A stretch of 39,529 bases of DNA from a virus. Shown piece by piece: positions 1 to 7,900 of the stretch. The stretch is from the IMG/VR virus record IMGVR_UViG_3300031758_000192, positions 1-39,529 of that record; one strand, written 5' to 3'. Each line of letters begins with the position of its first letter. The stretch's first letter is position 1. The notes beneath the pieces are model-generated. The model saw only the letters and a program-made list of their open reading frames with translations. It was not told the DNA's origin and searched no databases. The translations under genes and the position numbers were made by a program.

Positions 1-1915
1 CTGTACCAAATGATCTATTTATTGGAATTAAATAATCAAGCATTGTATTTCCAGTAGCTCTTCTATACTGTCTTCCAAGTTGTCTTGTTGCTTTATTATA
101 GCCTTTCATTTGATTAGCTAATTGACGAATATAGTCTAAAGCATACTGATCATCACCAACTTCTAAACCATCATTTGCTTGTACAAGACCTGTCATTTGA
201 TCATGGAATACATCATCTTGACCATGAGTATAATGAGTAAATTCTGTAGGGTCCCCACCATCCTGCATTTGAGGATAAGGTGTTACATCAGAAAAATATG
301 GATCATTTACATTTTTAGAATCTTCTGGAAAATCATTTCCACCATATACATATTTTGCTAAACCACTAGCTGCTGGATCATATATTGCTGATCCACCAAA
401 TTGAAATGCCATAGGTCCAGTAGGAGCTGCAGGTTTAACAGAAGCATCATATCTTATTGGAGCTACTGACCTGTCATTAACTACATCTAACATAGTTCCT
501 GCAGGAGGTAATGATCCTTCATAACCCGGATTAGAAAATAACATAGGGAAAGTTGACCCTACATTATTTTTAATTACTGCTTCATCAGCTTGTTGTTCAG
601 CTGATTTATCTACTGGTTGAATATCATATGACACTCTATATTTCTTTGGTCTACCAAAAATTCCAGTTTCATATATATCCACATTAGGCATAACCATTGG
701 TAATTGTGCTAATGTTGGCATCTTTTTTAAAAGTTCTTTTTGATATTCTACTAATTCTGGATAATCAATAGGATCAAATCTTCTGCTAGTATAATCTCTG
801 TCATATTTATTAAAATAATTATATGGCATATATCCTTGCAAGCCATAGTTATTATTCATTCCTAAGAGTTGATTAATTCTTCTAAGCAGTCTGTTATTTT
901 TTCTTTTAGTTCTACCACCTCTTTTCATTTGATCTGGACCGTTACCTAGAATCTCTTGTGTATCCGGATCATTTGAATTTTTAATTTGAGCATAGTATTC
1001 TTGTATTTTAACTTGCTTAGCTTCATCACTTATGGAATTAATAAAAGAATCTTTCTTTCTTTTTACTGTTCCTGTAAGATCATCTGTTGGTGTTGCAGTA
1101 GTTTGATTAATAACTTCATCTTCACCACCTTCTTCTTTCTTTAAAAGATTTAATACTTCTCTTGCAAATTTCTTTTTTGTTTTACCTCCAAACTTGTATT
1201 GATCATTTGATATTGGATCATACATTGGAATTTCATTACTACCACTATATAGTGGGATATATGGTAAATAATAATTCTCAAGTCCTGGATAAGATGCACT
1301 CTGAGTTCCAGGAGTAGATTGTATTAATGATTCCAGATCTTGGAAGTTAATATCATTATCATGTTTATTAAGCTCACCAAGTAAGTCTTCAGTTGTCATT
1401 TGACCTCCACCTTCAAAACCTAATAAATCTTCTGTATCTAGATTAGCTTCTGCTTCTTCATCATACTGAGACATGTCATTAGCAATATCCATGCTCTGTT
1501 GATTATAAGCATCCATTTGTGCTTCATTGGCAGCATCTTTTTCAGCAGCCATTTTTTGCTTTTCTTGTTGAGCCGCTTGTTGCTCTTGCTGCTGTTGTTC
1601 TTTTTGTTGTGCTTGTTCTAACTCCTCTGGTTCTAACTCACCTTTTGCAAGCATAAACTGCACAACACTAGCAACAATTTTTTCTGCAATATCTTTACTA
1701 ATCTTACTATTAAGAAGTGAATCATAAACAGCTTTTGGAGACTGACCCTTTTTAATAGACATGTATGCTGCTTGACTTAATTTATTATACATGTCATCTT
1801 GTGGTGTACCTGATTCACCACCAAATGCAGCTTTGTTTAAGAACTTTGCAGTTTTATTTATATACTGACCTTTACCATCTGGAGCCTTGTATATTCTTAC
1901 TTTCTTTTTTGTCAT
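1..1915 (-). CDS. GG-motif-rich virion/cargo-like protein, C-terminus cut by window edge
   Basis: The frame opens with ATG at 1915 (MTKKKVRIYKAPDGKG) and stays open for 638 codons to the left edge, so the C-terminus is missing. I do not recognise a catalytic domain. Residues about 45-95 look helical. Residues about 96-140 are a Q/E/K/A-rich coiled coil. The rest is low-complexity and proline/tyrosine-rich, with repeated short motifs ending in GG (AAFGG, KFGG, MKRGG, QFGG, VYGG, QDGG). The same motif type occurs in the upstream 2789-residue protein and in the small basic proteins of the head module, so I infer a virion-associated or injected (cargo-type) protein. It is 58 bases downstream of the giant gene and is preceded by an AT-rich promoter-like motif. 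No Shine-Dalgarno is visible. The coding assignment is confident; the role is inferred only from context and composition. Confidence 0.8.
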   Translation of the reverse strand, partial: MTKKKVRIYKAPDGKGQYINKTAKFLNKAAFGGESGTPQDDMYNKLSQAAYMSIKKGQSPKAVYDSLLNSKISKDIAEKIVASVVQFMLAKGELEPEELEQAQQKEQQQQEQQAAQQEKQKMAAEKDAANEAQMDAYNQQSMDIANDMSQYDEEAEANLDTEDLLGFEGGGQMTTEDLLGELNKHDNDINFQDLESLIQSTPGTQSASYPGLENYYLPYIPLYSGSNEIPMYDPISNDQYKFGGKTKKKFAREVLNLLKKEEGGEDEVINQTTATPTDDLTGTVKRKKDSFINSISDEAKQVKIQEYYAQIKNSNDPDTQEILGNGPDQMKRGGRTKRKNNRLLRRINQLLGMNNNYGLQGYMPYNYFNKYDRDYTSRRFDPIDYPELVEYQKELLKKMPTLAQLPMVMPNVDIYETGIFGRPKKYRVSYDIQPVDKSAEQQADEAVIKNNVGSTFPMLFSNPGYEGSLPPAGTMLDVVNDRSVAPIRYDASVKPAAPTGPMAFQFGGSAIYDPAASGLAKYVYGGNDFPEDSKNVNDPYFSDVTPYPQMQDGGDPTEFTHYTHGQDDVFHDQMTGLVQANDGLEVGDDQYALDYIRQLANQMKGYNKATRQLGRQYRRATGNTMLDYLIPINRSFGT

Positions 1916-1933
1916 TGTGCACGTTATATATTA

Positions 1934-1951
1934 AATATACTAAAAATAAAT
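1934..1951 (-). promoter_or_regulatory. Recurrent AT-rich intergenic motif, possible late promoter
   Basis: On the minus strand this reads ATTTATTTTTAGTATATT, starting 18 bases before the ATG at 1915. The same 18 bases occur exactly at 18163-18180, also just upstream of a gene, and a 15/18 match lies at 26136-26153. The sequence is AT-rich like the genome, but an exact 18-base match in gene-start spacers is unlikely to be chance. The promoter role is inference. Confidence 0.35.
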
Positions 1952-1973
1952 TTACTGCTTAAACCTATTAAGT

Positions 1974-4900
1974 TTAATCAATTTCCTCTATTATATATCC
2001 TTGTTTAATAAGTTTATCAATTTCTTTTTTAGATAGTTCAGATACTATACCTCCACGTTTTTGTTTTGGTATATTATTTTCCTCATTATTTTGCATCATC
2101 ATGCCAGCACCAACTGCACCTATTGGAACAAGTGCGGGCATTTTATTTAAAACATTTGACATTATTTTAAAGTTGCCTGAGTTATTTTTCATTATATCAT
2201 ATATGCGTAATGGATACTTATTACCAACTTCTGCCATATACTTTAAGTAATGATCTTTTAATAGTTCAGGTGTTATAGTTTGATATAAATCTTCTATCAT
2301 ACCACGTTGTAGCATATCTGCACGAACCTCTTCCATAAATGCAGTTTTTTCTTGACCTTTACCTCCTTGTTTCCAGTATTTTTTCATTCTGTTAAATGAG
2401 TCGCCCCCTCCCATAATTCTATTAAAGAAATTTGAAGCACCTTTTTCATCTGAAAATAAATTAGAGTTTAATGATGAATCATTAGTTTTTAAACTTATTT
2501 TAGATAACATATCATCTAAGTTTGTTTTTGCACCTTGTTGAAAATAATGACCAAATTCATGTGGTATTATTCTTGACAAATCATCAACTGTAAATTCTGG
2601 ACTTCCTAAAACTGACCAAATGTCTGATGGCAAAGCATCCTTATTAAGGTCAAAATTATCTTTAGTGGTATTTGGATCACTTACTGCTACAGGTCTGTCT
2701 CTTCTCATTCGAGCATTATGTGTTATTTCTTCTATTACCATTTCTTTAAGCACAATTTCACCTTCTAAATTATTTGCTTGAATTTTTAACTTTTCTATTT
2801 CAGCAAGATCTGGATTAGGACTTGATTCTAAATTTTTAATTTTTTGATTGAGTATTAGAAGTTCGTCTTCCTTTGCTGCTTGCATTGCATTTTCATTTAC
2901 CATATTAGCAAATCCTTGTTTAACATCTTCATATGTCATGTTTTTCATATGAGGGTTATTTGCAATAAGTTCTTCAATTCTTCTTTTACCTTCTGGTGAA
3001 TTTATTTTTAGATATCTATCATATTTTAAATCTTCAATAATTGCAGCAGCATTTCTATTTTTCTCTAGATCATATGGAAGTTCTGTTGCAGGATTGCTTA
3101 CATTTAATTCAGTTTTAGTTACATCTGATATATTATCAAAGATATTAGGAGAACTCGGTGATTCTATTGGAACTTTTACAACAAGTACTTTTGGATTTTT
3201 ACCTAACTGAAATGATGCATCCATTCTAGTATTTCCCGAAAAGATTCTTCTTGTACCATTAGGAAACTCAAGAACAATAGGCATATCCATTTTTTTACCA
3301 GTTGATAAACCTTCATATATTGCATCTATTGTTCCTTCATTTCTAAATTTTGGCCAAGATTTATAACCTTTACTCATATTTACAAGAGCATCTTTTGAAG
3401 CTGTTCGACTTCTATAACCAATTGATGCATCTAACTCTGGAGTTATTTCCTCAACAGTTGCATTTTTTATAGCATTCATAAATTGGTCTTCACTTTCAAA
3501 AAAAGTATTACCTTTCAATTCATGTTCAACTTTAAATTCTTGTTTAAGTTGTGAATTGGATGGTATTTCCCATTTAGGTTCTTTTTTAAGTGATCTTATT
3601 TTTTTTGGTTTTATAATTATATTTTCAATATTACCTTCTTTAACATTACCAATTACTTTAAATCCTTCTGGAACATTTCCAATTAGTTCTTTTTCATATG
3701 GTCTAACTAATGCTTCTGTCAATCTAGAATCAGCATAGTTAACTGCATGAAAATTTTCATTTAATTTTTTTGCATATCTTGAAGGTATTACCAATCTTTG
3801 TTTTTCACTCAAACGAGTGTTAGCATTGTTATCTATACCAATTGACCAAGATCTATCTCTTGGAAAAGAAAATGTTGATCCATATTCGGTAGGTAATGGA
3901 TCTCTATCATAACTACTAACATAATAGTTATCATATCTAGAAATTGGTTGATTTATATTGCTTAAGTCTACTTGATTTTTTCGTATAATATCAGCAAACA
4001 TTTTACTTTTTTCAGGTGATGATTTTATTATATATGGATTTTTTATATACTCATTTATAATTTCTGCTTCTTCATCTGTCAAATTATAGTTTTTATTTTG
4101 CAGAATAGATTCTAAAGGGCTAGGATTTTCTAATTTCCAAGCTATTGGTAATGGAGAGTTTCCAGTAGCTAATGCTTCATATCCTTTAGCAATATTTTTT
4201 CCAACACCTCTTGATAGATTTCTAGCACCTTTTACCATGTTTATACCAAGTTCTGGTATAGCTTCCACACCAGCATAAGTTAATGGATTAAATGCCATTG
4301 CTTCCATGTCAGATACATTAGCCATTTTTTCTCCTGCAAAAACATTAGGTTGTTCTTTATAATCTGATCCAGTTGATAATCCCGTATTCTTAGCTAAGTT
4401 GGCTATTGCTGCTCCTGGGATATCTATTGGAGCTAAAATTTCAAGAGCACTCAACTTAGAGTCTCTCATTTCTTTTTGCTCTTTTTTAATAAGTCCTGGA
4501 ATATTATATTGAAATGGTTGTCCTGGTAAAAGTGTATTGCCAAGTTCTTGTACACCAGCTAATGATCTTGACCAATAACTAGGTTGTAGTTTAGAACCAT
4601 ATTTAGATTCTGCAACAGCTTCTCTTTCACCTGGTGTTAATTCAGTTACCCACTCACCTCTTCTTCTAGGATTCCACCCTTCTTTCTTACCAAGTTTATT
4701 TACAGCATAATTATTTGTTTTATAATCATACTCATTTATAAAGTTTTGAAGAACAACATCTGGAAAATTTTCCATAGTAACTCCTGCAGCTTTATTTAAT
4801 CCTTTGTTCTTTTTTAGATATTGTCTTTTCTTTTCATCTAAGAAAATATCCATTGGATTTTTATCACGATACTCTGCTCTAAGTTTACCAATATCTGAAC

Positions 4901-7900
4901 CTTGTCTTTCTGTTGGTACTTCAGATTTATTTACAATTTGAGAATATGTACCAGGATTTGCAGCTAACCAATTTGGATCAATTGGAGTATATGTAGATTC
5001 TGGAATTTTTTCATTTAAACTTATAGTTTCAGATTCTTTTTCTTTATTCTTATTTTTCCTTTTTCTTTTTTCTCCACCCATTTTTCCATACTGAACTATA
5101 TTTGATTCATCTTCTTGAGATTTATTTTTAGATATATTCTGTAACATCCAAAGAATTTCTTCATCAGTATATTCCTCTCTAAGATCATTAATAGGGGGCA
5201 TATATATTTCTTTGTTTATATAATTTTGAAAAATCTCAGGAGTAATTTGTTCTGTAAACGGATCATAAATTCCCTCTTTTTGTGCATTATATCTTATTTC
5301 ACCAAGTCTTGCTCTTACTTCAGTTGGTATTGATACATAGTTATGTCCAAAATTTTTCCAATCTTTTTTTCTACCCTCAATTATTTCATATGGCAACTCT
5401 TTTGTTGCTTTAAAGATTTCTTTATAGTTAGGATCATTTTTATAATCACTTAACTCATTCTCAATATCTTTATCTGTTTTAATTGTATAAAGACCCTTTG
5501 CATTTTCTTTTTTGTATCTCTCATTATCTTTCCAATTTGAACCTCTATGAGTTGTAATATACATTTGGTCTTTTTTAGGCATTATTCTATTATGCCAAAT
5601 TAAACCTTCATCATCAAATCTTGGATCTTCATAAAGCATCCAGTCAGGAACATCAATAACATTATCATTTTCCATTTCTGTAACCCAATGTCCTAAATCA
5701 ATTCCTTTTTTATTAAAATAATCAATTGGTAAACCAGTTTTATAAGCTGGATAATCCCAGCTATACAAGTCTCTTGGTCTATCAGAACCGTGTAATATTT
5801 CATGAACAAATGTTGAAGGAGCAGTATGAAATCCTCCTGGATAAATTTCTATTTCTCCTGTATCATGATCAGAAGTGGCAGCCGCGATAATATCAAATTC
5901 TTCACTACCAGCCGGGATTTCATATTTTTTTTCTGAAACAACTAAAGGAGGTATAGTTTCAATATTCTTCTTTCTAAGCTTAGTTAGATCATCAGCTTTT
6001 TTTTGTTGACCCGAATTACTTTTTAAAACCATTTGATTGTACATTGGAGAATTATGCCAATCTTTTACCCATTGCATTGCTTCATCAAAATAACCTGGTA
6101 GAGCAGCTTTATCTGATTCATATTTTAATCTTTCTTGTTCTTCTGCTTTATATACTTCTAATTCTTCAGGACTCATTTCTTTAAGAGAAATGGGTTCATA
6201 ATATAATTCTCTTTCTTCTGATGTTGGTAAAGGAAATAATTCCTCACCAGGCTGTAGAATATTTAAAGGTTCTACGGGTTCAGTTTCTTGTTTTTTTCGT
6301 TTTCTTTTTCTTTTTAAAACCTCACCTTTATAGCCTCCATTATCCATTCTAGTTAATGAAGGTACAGAGATATCTTCTACTATATAACCACCCTTAACAT
6401 ACTTGTCTATTTCTTTTTGAGTTAGTTTAAGTTGTATATCTCCACCGTCTTCAAATGCAATAGGCTCATTACCAAATAACTGTTTACCTCTTTTGTCTAT
6501 ATAACTTTGAGGTATTTTTATTTTTTGACATCTACATTTTTCACATGGTCTTTCATAACCTTCTGGGCAATCCCCTCTTCTTATTACTGTACCATTAGGA
6601 TTTATTTGAAGTTCTGGTGGGTTAACTTCAAAATTGTTTTCTGTAGGTATCTCTTCTTCTGGAGTATCACCTGTGTATTCATCAGTATACTCTTCATCAT
6701 AATCTTGATTATATGCATAATCACTGTATGTTCTTTTTGGTATTCTAACATGACCATCACGATCTACTACCCCTTTATCAAATAAATGTGCTATTTTATT
6801 TTTTGGTAGTTCAATATCTAATGGAACTGTATATCTTACATTACCATATGGTTTAGGTGTTATAGGAATTCTATCTCCTGAAGTGTCTTTACCGCCATAA
6901 TCTAATCTAAGTCCTCCAGTAATAGAAGCTACTCCAGGAATGTTTTTAAATGGTTTTATTTGAAATGTAGCTTCTGGACTTAAAAAAGACAAATCAAATC
7001 TTTTTTCATCAGTTTTATTTGTAAGAAATTGTTCAGCAGTTTTTGTTCCCTGCTCTATATCTTTTTGATATAAGTCTAACAATTGTTGCGTTTGTATATC
7101 ATTATATTCAGGCCGTTGTCTAAGTGCAAAATTTAATATATTTAACTTAGGTATAAAAGCCCTATCTCCCTGTTTTATTAAACCTTTATCAAAATATTTT
7201 TGAGGCTTTATAGATGCATTATTTTTTCTTTTACCAAAAACACCCATCATACCAAAATCTGCAGTACCATAGAATCCAGGTTCAGGTGCATATCCAACAT
7301 TTAAAGATCCGTATCCAGTAAAAGGACCACTAGAACTATCTCCAAATGCAGTACCATAAGCATCCCAACCTATATTTGCTGTGAGTGGAATTCCTTTTTT
7401 ATACAAAGGTTTTGCACCTGCTAGATTTTTTGCAGCATTATATTGATTTATAACAGTTTGATTTAATTCGGAAACAGGAGTTCCAGTAGTATCTGACACA
7501 TTTTGCAAATATTGTTGGTACTGTGGATTACTTGCACCTTGCGTGGCAGGATCATAGTAAGAACTAAAAAGTCCTTCTTGAGGTATAAAATTTAAACTGC
7601 GGTTTGTTAAACTTTCTGCATCAGTATTATAAGGTCTACCCAAAGTAAAAGATAAAGGATTACCGGCAAGCTCTGCTTTTTTAAATAACCTTGGTACAGT
7701 ATATGTTAAACTGTAATTAGGATTTTTGTTAAAGTCTGACGCTTGACCATAGGAAGTTCTAAAATCAAATGGTGTAGCAGTTAATGCTGGATATTTACCC
7801 ATACCTGTAAGGCCAAATTGTGCTTTAGGCAATCCTCCACCAAATTGTTTTCTTATAAGATTGCCAACAGAGTATCCGTATTTACCTTCTGGTAATGCTC

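Noticed and set aside
6507-6785. A 92-codon plus-strand open frame with membrane-like sequence
   Set aside because: Antisense of the giant gene; its Ile/Phe/Tyr richness follows from AT-rich complement.
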